This document shows positions 18,501-24,564 of a stretch of 24,564 bases of DNA, one piece after another. A model generated the notes under the pieces. The model did not search any database. It was not told the DNA's origin and saw only the letters and a program-made list of their open reading frames with translations. This DNA is from JBCBSS01 sp039819065. Lineage in GTDB: Bacteria > Bacteroidota > Bacteroidia > Cytophagales > Cyclobacteriaceae. Every line of letters starts with the position of its first letter. The stretch's first letter is position 1. The DNA is taken from NCBI GenBank assembly GCA_039819065.1, contig JBCBSS010000124.1, positions 1 through 24,564 on the forward strand, read 5' to 3'. The position numbers and the translations under genes are program-made.

Positions 18501-18629
18501 GTGGTTGGTTCAGGTAAGGAGATGATTGCCAATGAGTCTGGTACACTTTACCTCCTTATAAATGATGCCGACCCAAGAAACAACTCTGGTTCGTTTTCTT
18601 ATAGTATTGATGTTTATTCGGATAAATAA
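15540..18629 (+). CDS. exported Sel1-repeat protein with C-terminal LecA (PA-IL)-like lectin domain
   Basis: 1029 residues. The signal peptide ends at about 26 (IQA-Q). Two start codons are possible: ATG 15540, and ATG 15549, which has AAGGA ten bases upstream and may be the real one. Residues about 30-900 are a long series of Sel1-like/TPR-type helical repeats, e.g. AYSKLGFMYDHGLGV, DAMYYLGLMYINGNGV and QYWLGRIYRLGEDVD, each about 36 residues and ending in an AAxxGxxxA-type helix. Such solenoids usually act as protein-binding scaffolds. Residues about 917-1026 match LecA: TGVYINEGDMVKMSASG, RYGTW (Y947), a GGPSG turn, HGALLGRIG, LLINDADPRNNSGSF. LecA calcium ligands Tyr36, Asp100, Asn107 and Asn108 have counterparts Y947, D1009, N1014 and N1015; the His50/Gln53 sugar contacts are not evident. 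Probably a periplasmic or surface glycan-binding scaffold. No T9SS tail is visible. Confidence 0.88.
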   Translation: MIKMDKVHYKLILLAISVMFFSSIQAQNSSLEKGDELFVEGDYEKAFKFYEKKIKKEIPEAYSKLGFMYDHGLGVQQSKKKAHEYYQRAIAKGNPLAAAALARHYQRGYQVKKDQQKQDSLWRLAGAQMDYLNASPQGRFLMALMHLQGIEGNENEKLAYKLIDELDGKGFAQARYIKGWMTLYGVGTTKNVTTAKRILVELANAGNESAQYHYGIIKYDGLDRKQDYAEASKYFELAAQQGQHDAMYYLGLMYINGNGVKLNIQTGLGWLEKGSKSENQFASYTLGELYHKGNHVRKDINTALSYYKESHRQYHKSAVNEIGEIYYLGAGSSFKKDIEKAIYWFEEGVKINNASTQYWLGRIYRLGEDVDQDKVKAEELLIQSANQGFKWGQYELANFYLSEKSYAKSKTYYAKAAEQGHPQSQHQLAKLMALTLKDNDKDLSGVIDLFISSAKQGYEPAQISLGELYSSGKILDEKRTDRLNYDSAYFWYNKALKQGSEKAAKVIDTYKSKNADENAKRFLLFSSFVHWQLKQGKHPDAYFQLSRFYRTKKPFKDVVFEHFNLKTGFEYLGKAADSGHPEALRILGLSYMIGNNLVKKDLKKGYDFLERAYKGGDPKAFDILYAAYIAVDFGGEPEYDKAYQLAISEYGKNKENAAYKLGDLFIYGRGIEDDLAKGLRFTVEASEYGSEGAAKLLGDFWDKQNKKATKQYYDFQKVIASANNGNADSQFEIARFYLDTVGVYSYKLGLKWMEESARSGHFMAQSSVANKYYKDKDFTRFSEFAELAIENDRRFSDTEELGFLYGRLALREFDKDPISDKTLNYLSDYIKYTPRPVGYYMRSLSFYQLKEFEASLKDILTVEKLDRSLVDDKLLLTKGFCLLKMGEKEKGCDVFKSMNSTSAYISNCLEKKTNSGRVSSSKSAVSTGVYINEGDMVKMSASGSVRYGTWAGSGGPSGISGFTSYNHVRGAKHGALLGRIGGSGGWFVVGSGKEMIANESGTLYLLINDADPRNNSGSFSYSIDVYSDK

Positions 18630-18930
18630 AGTAGGGTTGAATGAGGTGAAAGGCTAGAAATGGCAAGAGGAAGAACACCATCAGAACCTGAAAAACATTA
18701 ACTAAGCTTTTTTAAATAGGTCATATCAATTGAGTTTGCCATTACCCAAAAAAGGCATTGGTCATAAATTACTCACACAGGATAAAGTCAAATTCTGAAA
18801 TTGGCTATTCTTCAGGAAATTGAGATGAATGAAAAAAACCTACTAGATTCCACACAGCTCTTACTAAATATTTAAAATGTAATTAACATATATTTTGCGT
18901 CTGCAAGTATTTATCTGAAACCAGAAGCCA
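18630..18930. other. gene-free spacer at the edge of the AT-rich accessory region
   Basis: No supported gene. A 13-codon frame starts at 18660 (MARGRTPSEPEKH) but nothing backs it. The sequence before the ATG at 18931 is AT-rich (TATATTTTGCG at about 18890) but does not give an exact TAnnTTTG box. Confidence 0.5.
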
Positions 18931-19758
18931 ATGAAAACCCTAATTAAATACATAGTTGTATCCCTACTACTTCAAGGTTGCCAGTCGATTCTCTTTGTTG
19001 AAACCGTACCAAATGACGCAGGAATTGTAAGGAAATTACCTGACTACTTTAATGGCATCTATAAACCTTCGGGTGCTGACTTAGACTATTTCTTCATTGA
19101 CATGGATAGAGTTAACGATGGCCATTGTATTATGAAATATTATTTCTCTTTTCCAAAAAATTCTTTTGACGAAGTTTCAAAACTAATTGGTGGTGAAAAC
19201 TCTAAGGTCACCTTGAATGGAAACAGTTTGTTTATTTACAAAGGAGACACTCTTAACGAGGTGATAAATTTGAATGATGCAGGCAACAACTACGAAAGTG
19301 ATAAAACCTTATACTATGAAATAAATCTAAATGAAGGCTATCTCATTACAGATTTTGAAAAATTAGAAAAACAACGTATTCTCCTTAAGGAAAGAAATGA
19401 TGAGTACTTTCTTAACATTTTGCAAGACGAACATTGGTTTTTAGTTCACTGGAATTTTAACAACAACCAACTAAACTTCACTAAAGCCACAATTAATGAT
19501 ACCACCTTTACAGAAAATCTAAGTTACTACAGGGGAATTACTGAGATTGGCAAGATTGAAGGCACTAACGATTACTTTGCAAACCCTACCGACGAAGAGC
19601 TTTTTGCTTTGATTAGTGAAGCTAATCTTTTTGACAAGGAACAGTGGGTGAAAGTTTCGAGCAATTCATACAGAACAATAATCATCATAGGTTGTATTAT
19701 AGCGATAATATTATTTGTAACGCTATATCTTGGGTATAGAAGAAGAAAGTCACATTAA
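18931..19758 (+). CDS. lipoprotein-like protein of unknown function with C-terminal membrane segment
   Basis: 275 residues. The N-terminus MKTLIKYIVVSLLLQGC has a basic start, a hydrophobic core and a lipobox-like LLQGC with Cys17. The middle (about 20-245) is acidic and rich in Asn, Tyr and Phe, with no recognised domain. The C-terminus has a strong hydrophobic helix at about 249-269 followed by YRRRKSH, so the tail should sit in the cytoplasm. A lipidated N-terminus plus a C-terminal inner-membrane helix implies retention at the inner membrane with the main domain in the periplasm. The next gene starts 11 bp downstream. Codon use is more AT-rich than in the export block upstream. Function not recognised. 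Confidence 0.72.
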   Translation: MKTLIKYIVVSLLLQGCQSILFVETVPNDAGIVRKLPDYFNGIYKPSGADLDYFFIDMDRVNDGHCIMKYYFSFPKNSFDEVSKLIGGENSKVTLNGNSLFIYKGDTLNEVINLNDAGNNYESDKTLYYEINLNEGYLITDFEKLEKQRILLKERNDEYFLNILQDEHWFLVHWNFNNNQLNFTKATINDTTFTENLSYYRGITEIGKIEGTNDYFANPTDEELFALISEANLFDKEQWVKVSSNSYRTIIIIGCIIAIILFVTLYLGYRRRKSH

Positions 19759-19769
19759 AGATTAAAATC

Positions 19770-20024
19770 ATGAAATCAATTATATTGACAGACACTGACT
19801 ATCTGCATTTTGAGCCTATTGATATTCATTTATGGAAGGTGAAAGAAGACCTTTATGTGGGACGACCGGGAGAACAGCAATTTAGGTTACCTCAAATAGT
19901 CGTAAACGTGCTTAATGATATTAAATCCACTAAAAATTCCCCATATTACCAGATTCAGGAAGACGGTCAATACTATGTTAGTATCCCTAGTTACAATATT
20001 AAAGGGATAGCATCTTGGAGATAA
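19770..20024 (+). CDS. 84-residue protein of unknown function
   Basis: A soluble-looking small protein (MKSIILTDTDYLHFEP...). It begins 11 bp after the lipoprotein gene, so is likely co-transcribed. It has no signal peptide or membrane segment, and several aromatic residues. Near the ATG, 'attaaaatc' gives no strong ribosome site, which is normal for the group. No family recognised. Confidence 0.6.
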   Translation: MKSIILTDTDYLHFEPIDIHLWKVKEDLYVGRPGEQQFRLPQIVVNVLNDIKSTKNSPYYQIQEDGQYYVSIPSYNIKGIASWR

Positions 20025-20124
20025 TGCGGTTATTCTTCATGCTTAAAAAGCTCCTATATACTTTCTCCTATCAGTTGTCCCGGGGGATAGTTGGACATGA
20101 GTCACAAGCTTTTTTCAAACCTCA

Positions 20125-20700
20125 ATGAAAACAGAAGAGCAGCCAGTAGAAAATGAAGTCAGATTTTTCACTCCGGCATACCCGGAGGAAGAAATTTTTA
20201 AATCAGGAATCAAGTTTCGACAAACACTACGTGACTATATCTACTTCAAGCTTTTGTCTCATTTCAGAGATCAAGAAATAAATGTTAATGGGCAAACATC
20301 AGTGAAAGCATTATTCCCGAAGAAAGGAAGAGGCAAATCTTGGCGTAGTTTTAGGTATAGTTTTCCACTCAAGGTGCCTCAGTTGATGCCGCACCCAGTT
20401 TCGAGTACGATAGCATTTCTTTTCTTGGTCATGTTTCCTCTTTTTCTGTTTGTTTTGTCATTCCGCTTCCCCGAAATATATTTGGTATTCTCTGAGGTTA
20501 ATTCCTCGCAGGTTCTACTGCCAGTTTCCATGGTTCCAGTAGTCATTCTCTTTGCAATATTTGGATATCATCATATACCATGGAAAACAATTGAAGATCT
20601 GGCAGAAGCCATCGTCGCTCATAATTGGAAAGATTTTCTGGTTAATAAAGAATCCTTAAAGGATCTACTAAAAGAAGAAAGGGAAAGAGGCAATACCTAG
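20125..20700 (+). CDS. two-TM membrane protein of unknown function
   Basis: 191 residues. A cytoplasmic-looking polar N-terminus (1-90) includes a basic stretch (FPKKGRGKSWRSFRYSF). Two hydrophobic segments follow at about 94-115 and 130-148, separated by a short polar loop, then an acidic/basic helical tail (DLAEAIVAHNWKDF ... LLKEERERG). No family recognised. The start ATG overlaps the stop of a 29-codon frame (20039-20128) in the ATGA manner, which may be a leader peptide or chance. It sits among short unrelated genes with gaps of about 65-130 bp. Confidence 0.65.
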   Translation: MKTEEQPVENEVRFFTPAYPEEEIFKSGIKFRQTLRDYIYFKLLSHFRDQEINVNGQTSVKALFPKKGRGKSWRSFRYSFPLKVPQLMPHPVSSTIAFLFLVMFPLFLFVLSFRFPEIYLVFSEVNSSQVLLPVSMVPVVILFAIFGYHHIPWKTIEDLAEAIVAHNWKDFLVNKESLKDLLKEERERGNT

Positions 20701-20764
20701 CGTTGAATGTACAACAACCTGACGTATGTTATAACAAGTTATGGCCAATTAAAAAGACCTGAAA

Positions 20765-21100
20765 ATGAATTTGGACAAAAAGAAATTTGTAACTGTTGAA
20801 AATAAAAGTGGTTTATCATCAGAGGAAACCATCTTTCAATATTTTCAAACGGGTACAACCATTACAGGAAATTACAAAGGTGGATCAATAGAGGAAGGGT
20901 TTATAATAGGTAAGCAAACAGATGATTCAAAAATTGAACTCTTGTATCAGTGCCTTACAACAGCAGGGGAATTGAAAGCAGGAGAATCAAAAGGTACAAT
21001 TTCAGAAGTACAAAATGGAAAGTTGAAATTAGAATTTGATTGGAATTGGTTGAATGGAGATTTATCAGGAGGTAAATCGGAATATATAGAAATTGAATAG
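20765..21100 (+). CDS. small protein of the family often labelled 'N-acetylglutamate synthase'
   Basis: 111 residues. The pattern matches a ~110-residue family I recall from Bacteroidota and Bacillota: KKFVTVENKSGLSSEETIFQY, then TTITGNYKGGSIEEGFIIG, LYQCLTTAGELKAGES and LKLEFDWNWLNGDLSGGKS. It looks like repeated beta strands, a small soluble barrel or sandwich. Database entries often call such proteins N-acetylglutamate synthase; the length and lack of a GNAT acetyltransferase motif make that label doubtful. No signal peptide. The gene stands alone between non-coding spacers of 64 and 127 bp. Confidence 0.72.
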   Translation: MNLDKKKFVTVENKSGLSSEETIFQYFQTGTTITGNYKGGSIEEGFIIGKQTDDSKIELLYQCLTTAGELKAGESKGTISEVQNGKLKLEFDWNWLNGDLSGGKSEYIEIE

Positions 21101-21227
21101 ATAATGCCTACAACATACCTACTAGCATTCTGCAAAGAGCCTACAGTACATCCCCACTTATCGAAATAAATTTAAACTCAGAGGCCATAGCTCCGTACCT
21201 GAACGTTATGATATAATCCTTCGCCAA

Positions 21228-22073
21228 GTGACAAACAAAAATATTTATCCTGTATATACTCAGATAAAAGAGGAGCCTTCAACAATTTGCAAAGAACTAA
21301 AAGAAGATGTGTTCGAATATTCTTTTTTCAACGAAGGAGTATCTAACAGCTATACGGAAAATTCAGAAAACTACGACTTAGACAACCTTGATCTGGCTCA
21401 GAAAGATGACGACCTTATTCTCAGAGCAATCATATTTCACACGTCCCACTGTGGCTCAACGCTCGTCAGCCGAATGCTCAGTCAACTTAGCGAGGTTCGA
21501 GTATTGAGTGAACCTGAATCGGTAAATGGTCTGCTACTTTCGGCAATTCTTCATGAGATAGAACCAAAAGAAGTAATGCGAAAATTGATGCGAATCATTA
21601 AGGCATATTGTAGAAAAAACACACCTCAGAAATATCTGATAGTCAAACTGACATCCTGGAATGTTTTCAATATTGAGCTATTCCAGAAGTGTTTTCCAAA
21701 AACTAAATGGCTGTTCTTAGACAGAAATACTGATGAACTATTGTCATCATTAGAGAAGAATAAAGGAGGTTTTATTGATTGGTGGGCTCACCCAGTTGAT
21801 GTGATAAGGAAACATTTTATTCGTCCTAATGTAGCAGTTTTGAATAGGCACGACTACTTAAAAGAAATGGTTACCGGTCATAGAGAAAAGGCAAGAATGG
21901 CAAGCAATGCAAATGCTCTTTTTCTAAAATATCCGAGTTTCATAGATAAGTTTTCAGAGATACTGGATCATTTTGAAATTGTCGCTTCAAAAGATGATAT
22001 GCAAAGGGCAACACAAGTGTTAGATTACGATTCTAAAGCACCAAAAGAGCACTACAGACATAACGATCGCTAA
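21228..22073 (+). CDS. sulfotransferase-like P-loop protein
   Basis: 281 residues, starting with GTG (no in-frame ATG lies upstream; the ATG at 21208 meets a stop after two codons). The 5'-phosphosulfate-binding loop is FHTSHCGSTLVSRML (70-84), followed by LSEPESVNGLL. Further on are VKLTSWNV and WLFLDRNTDELLSSL, which fit the 3'-phosphate-binding Arg...Ser of PAPS-dependent sulfotransferases. The family moves sulfate from PAPS to a sugar, peptide or small molecule; the acceptor cannot be told here. It is cytoplasmic with no signal peptide. The end is suspicious: after the TAA at 22071-22073 another frame continues for about 25 protein-like codons to a stop at 22142-22144, so a recent frameshift may have trimmed the C-terminus. 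Probably acquired with the neighbouring AT-rich genes. Confidence 0.75.
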   Translation: MTNKNIYPVYTQIKEEPSTICKELKEDVFEYSFFNEGVSNSYTENSENYDLDNLDLAQKDDDLILRAIIFHTSHCGSTLVSRMLSQLSEVRVLSEPESVNGLLLSAILHEIEPKEVMRKLMRIIKAYCRKNTPQKYLIVKLTSWNVFNIELFQKCFPKTKWLFLDRNTDELLSSLEKNKGGFIDWWAHPVDVIRKHFIRPNVAVLNRHDYLKEMVTGHREKARMASNANALFLKYPSFIDKFSEILDHFEIVASKDDMQRATQVLDYDSKAPKEHYRHNDR

Positions 22074-22218
22074 ACTTCACGAGCTTAATTGGCTATTTGC
22101 AAAGGCAGAATGCGGTAGATATTTTTGAAGTAATTAAAGACTAAGGTGGCAGAGCTTCGTTAGATGTTTTGTAGCTATCCAAAAGCTCGATTCGACTTCT
22201 GTTATGCGTGTTAATTAT

Positions 22219-22246
22219 ATTGGTTAAACATAATCCAATCAATTGG
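22219..22246. promoter_or_regulatory. alternating ATTGG/CCAAT half-sites before the AraC gene
   Basis: ATTGG (22219-22223), CCAAT (22235-22239), ATTGG (22242-22246), ending 24 bp before the regulator's ATG. The arrangement could be an autoregulatory operator; the words are short, so chance is quite possible. Confidence 0.2.
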
Positions 22247-22270
22247 TCTTGAAAAATGAGATGATTACGT

Positions 22271-23329
22271 ATGGAGCTAGGTGAATTAAGACTTGACAAG
22301 GTCCTGCTTTTCTTTTTCAGCGCCATTGGAGTAATCAATACTTTTTTTCTCACACTTTATTTTTCACTGTTTGTGAGAAATAGGAGTTCCCATAATCGAA
22401 TCTTAGCAGCATTGCTTTTCGTCATAGGGCTTAGGGAGACCAAGTCTGTACTTGTATTGTTTTCCGGATATCATGTCCAGTATCTTGGTTTTTTTGGGCA
22501 AACGGTTAGCATCCTGATCGGGCCTTTATTGTATCTGTATGTAACGCAGCATATAACCAATTCACAACCTAAACGTCAAAAGTGGGCCAGCCATACCCTA
22601 CCCTATCTGGTATTGATAGCCATTGCGTTTTACTTAATCAAGCTTAGTGGCCAGCCTTACACTAACTGTTCTTCCGAGATCGGTGGAATCATTTTCGTCC
22701 AGTGGTTTGTCTATATCGGACTATCACTTAAGGCAATAAAAGGGATTCTCAAAAAGCTGTATAAAAGGAAAAAACTAGAGAAAAACGAATTCTGGGTGGT
22801 CACACTAATAGGATGCGTATTTATCATCTGGCTGGCATATTTAGTGACTCACTACGGCAATTACATTTTGGGAGGAGTCTCTATATCGGCAGTATTATAC
22901 TTGTCCCTTATCCTTTGGCTTTACGGACGTAGATCTGCGTTTTTTGAAACCCCACCCAAGTACGAAAACAAAAAGATTAATGACGAGGAAGCCAGACAGT
23001 TACTGGCCAGACTCAACACGTTGATGGTCGATGAAGAGCTCTTTCTCAACCCGAATGTAAAACTGGGCGAGGTCGCTACAAGGCTGGATGTCAGTCAGCA
23101 CCTATTGTCTCAGGTACTCAACGACAATCTTAAAATCAACTTCAACCATTACGTCAATCAGTTCCGAATTCAAGCCGCTACGGAGATGATCAAAAGCAAT
23201 CATCACATCACACTGGAAGCCATCGGAACAGATAGCGGCTTCAAATCTAAATCCACTTTTTATGCTGCCTTTAAATCCATTCAGGGGCAGACACCTGCTC
23301 AATTCAGAAAAGTACACATTCCGAATTAG
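22271..23329 (+). CDS. AraC-family regulator with N-terminal multi-spanning membrane domain
   Basis: 352 residues. The first ~220 residues contain about six or seven hydrophobic segments, starting VLLFFFSAIGVINTFFLTLYF. They form the membrane sensor seen in many Bacteroidota AraC-type proteins. Residues 265-352 are the double helix-turn-helix DNA-binding domain: LGEVATRLDVSQHLLSQVLN, then FNHYVNQFRIQAA, ITLEAIGTDSGFKSKSTFYAAF and the closing GQTPAQFRK, all typical. It is expected to sense an envelope or extracellular signal and bind DNA directly from the membrane. The serine hydrolase lipoprotein starts 86 bp downstream in the same direction and is the likely regulated partner. Ligand unknown. 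Confidence 0.9.
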   Translation: MELGELRLDKVLLFFFSAIGVINTFFLTLYFSLFVRNRSSHNRILAALLFVIGLRETKSVLVLFSGYHVQYLGFFGQTVSILIGPLLYLYVTQHITNSQPKRQKWASHTLPYLVLIAIAFYLIKLSGQPYTNCSSEIGGIIFVQWFVYIGLSLKAIKGILKKLYKRKKLEKNEFWVVTLIGCVFIIWLAYLVTHYGNYILGGVSISAVLYLSLILWLYGRRSAFFETPPKYENKKINDEEARQLLARLNTLMVDEELFLNPNVKLGEVATRLDVSQHLLSQVLNDNLKINFNHYVNQFRIQAATEMIKSNHHITLEAIGTDSGFKSKSTFYAAFKSIQGQTPAQFRKVHIPN

Positions 23330-23415
23330 TTCGATTTTATAATTACGAACGTTTTACAACCCAGAATAGCGTTTTCTGAACCAGTACGTCCGTAACATCG
23401 CTTAAACTTTAGGCT

Positions 23416-24531
23416 ATGAAAAAGAAGACTAACACACTACGTACACCAACACACCACCTGTTCCTAATACTTATTGCTCTCCTCTCGGGCTGCAATAATT
23501 CAGGCAAAAGAGAAGCAAATGAAACAGTTGCAGAAGACTATATCAAGCAAATCGACAGCCTCATTGAGACAACTGATCCGCGTATCTTTAACGGTATCGT
23601 ACTCATCACAAAAGGAGGTGAGACTAAATACCTGAAAGAACAAGGCTATTCGGACTTTGCTAATAAAGTACCCATTTCCATCCATGACAGGTTCAGAATC
23701 ATGTCCAACAGTAAGCAGGTTACTGCTGTACTGATATTAAAAGAAGTAGAAAAGGGAAAGATAGATTTGCAGCATCCCATCAGCAACTACCTTACGGATT
23801 TGGATCAAACATGGGCAGATACCGTGACCGTTCATCAGCTTCTAAATATGTCATCGGGAATTAACGATATCGAAGATAAACTCCTCTTTCAACCAGGTGA
23901 AGGGTACCATTATAGTAACCCAGGTTATGGATTATTAGGAAGGATCATCCAGAAAGTCACTGGTAAAAGCTATAAAACAAATGCCAACAACTTATTTAAG
24001 GAACTGGGAATGGGCAATACTTACTGCTATGAACTCAATGGTAACAATGATAAGCTAATCAATGGATACTCGCTTCTAAATGGGGAAAAAGAAAAAGTGG
24101 ATATCAATAGTTTTGGTTTTTATGTCGAAATATGGAATGATTTCTTACCTGCCGGGGGTATCGTATCTAATGCGTACGACCTGAATAAATGGGATGCCAT
24201 GCTGCATAAAGGTGACATATTGGAAGAAGGTTCATATCAGCGAATGGTAAACCCAACTAATTCAGGTCCTCATGCCGCTTTTGATGATGATACTATAGGT
24301 TATGGTTACGGCCTGCGTATACATGACAAACATACCATAACACATGTAGGCCATGGAGGAAGGGGTTTTGGCTTTGTATCCATCAAGTTTTACATCCCTG
24401 AAAAAGATGTAGATGTTATCATTTGGGAGAACATTTATTATCGGGACAACTTTCCTAATACCGCCGATATCATCTATCATTTTGAAAATGAGATAAGAAA
24501 AATAGTCGTTAATAGTGTGCTAGTGAAATAA
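23416..24531 (+). CDS. lipoprotein serine hydrolase, class C beta-lactamase/PBP-like fold
   Basis: 371 residues. Lipoprotein signal peptide with lipobox LLSGC (Cys26). The three active-site motifs of the serine beta-lactamase/DD-peptidase superfamily are present: SxxK as SNSK (S97, K100), YxN as YSN (Y166-N168) and HxG as HGG (H313-G315) in place of KTG. HxG is common in the esterase/peptidase members (Pfam Beta-lactamase, PF00144), so a peptidase or esterase is likelier than antibiotic resistance. LQHPISNYL and TVHQLLNMSSGI are also family-typical. Length is normal for the single-domain form. It lies 86 bp after the AraC regulator and ends 33 bp before the window edge. Probably periplasmic or at the outer membrane. 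Confidence 0.9.
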   Translation: MKKKTNTLRTPTHHLFLILIALLSGCNNSGKREANETVAEDYIKQIDSLIETTDPRIFNGIVLITKGGETKYLKEQGYSDFANKVPISIHDRFRIMSNSKQVTAVLILKEVEKGKIDLQHPISNYLTDLDQTWADTVTVHQLLNMSSGINDIEDKLLFQPGEGYHYSNPGYGLLGRIIQKVTGKSYKTNANNLFKELGMGNTYCYELNGNNDKLINGYSLLNGEKEKVDINSFGFYVEIWNDFLPAGGIVSNAYDLNKWDAMLHKGDILEEGSYQRMVNPTNSGPHAAFDDDTIGYGYGLRIHDKHTITHVGHGGRGFGFVSIKFYIPEKDVDVIIWENIYYRDNFPNTADIIYHFENEIRKIVVNSVLVK

Positions 24532-24564
24532 GCATTTTTTCCATCCCTGAATGATAAAACCCAT

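Noticed and set aside
18660..18701. 13-codon frame MARGRTPSEPEKH
   Set aside because: Too short, no ribosome site, no context or family support.
18880..18900. Promoter TATATTTTG before the lipoprotein gene
   Set aside because: Spacing within the -7 box is off by one and no TTG sits at the right distance.
21101..21227. Integron attC site
   Set aside because: The ends (CTACAAC, GTTATGA) do not fit the RYYYAAC and GTTRRRY core sites, arms are poorly complementary, and no integrase is seen. Kept only as a looser boundary observation.
23416..24531. Antibiotic-resistance beta-lactamase
   Set aside because: HGG replaces KTG and the context is an AraC regulator; these family members are more often peptidases or esterases.

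Overview
This window looks like a chromosomal segment of a Bacteroidota bacterium, most likely of the Cytophagales type (Roseivirga/Fulvivirga/Reichenbachiella-like; the genus is a guess). The evidence is a type IX secretion (T9SS) cargo protein with a type B C-terminal domain followed by a PorP/SprF-family protein, a promoter of the Bacteroidota form (TTG, 21 bp, TAnnTTTG), weak Shine-Dalgarno signals, Q-start signal peptidase I sites, and an AraC regulator with a multi-spanning membrane input domain. There are no RNA genes, CRISPR arrays or recognisable insertion sequences.

Region 1 (about 1-6100, minus strand) is a tight four-gene operon read from 6037 down to 271: a LysM/lytic-transglycosylase-like exported protein, two different SGNH/GDSL-hydrolase-like proteins, and an AlgI-type MBOAT O-acyltransferase. 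Gaps are 4 bp or overlaps, so translation is probably coupled. The set suggests O-acetylation (or deacetylation) of an envelope or exported polysaccharide, possibly peptidoglycan. A good promoter lies at 6060-6091. The downstream side (1-270) is non-coding and holds ATCA-rich repeats.

Region 2 (about 6300-7630) has two small membrane-protein genes followed by a 629-bp gene-free stretch. That stretch carries a composite palindromic repeat (four copies of a ~27-bp unit arranged ++--), a terminator-like hairpin and an operator-like inverted repeat.

Region 3 (7632-18629) is an export block: a 2142-residue PKD/Ig-like protein with a T9SS type B tail, the PorP/SprF partner one base downstream, then a separate 1029-residue exported Sel1-repeat protein ending in a domain that strongly resembles the Pseudomonas LecA (PA-IL) calcium lectin.

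Region 4 (about 18630-22270) is visibly more AT-rich and is filled with short or poorly recognised genes: a lipoprotein with a C-terminal membrane segment, an 84-residue protein, a two-TM protein, a small protein of the family often mislabelled 'N-acetylglutamate synthase', and a sulfotransferase-like protein with a GTG start and a possible C-terminal frameshift. It looks like accessory DNA.

Region 5 (22271-24531) is an AraC-type regulator with an N-terminal membrane domain followed by a lipoprotein serine hydrolase of the class C beta-lactamase fold, a plausible regulator/target pair.

I did not find a clear complete new defence or biosynthetic system. The strongest candidates for something under-described are the Sel1-LecA fusion, the LysM/SGNH/SGNH/MBOAT operon, the divergent type B tail paired with a basic-tailed PorP, and the composite palindromic repeat.
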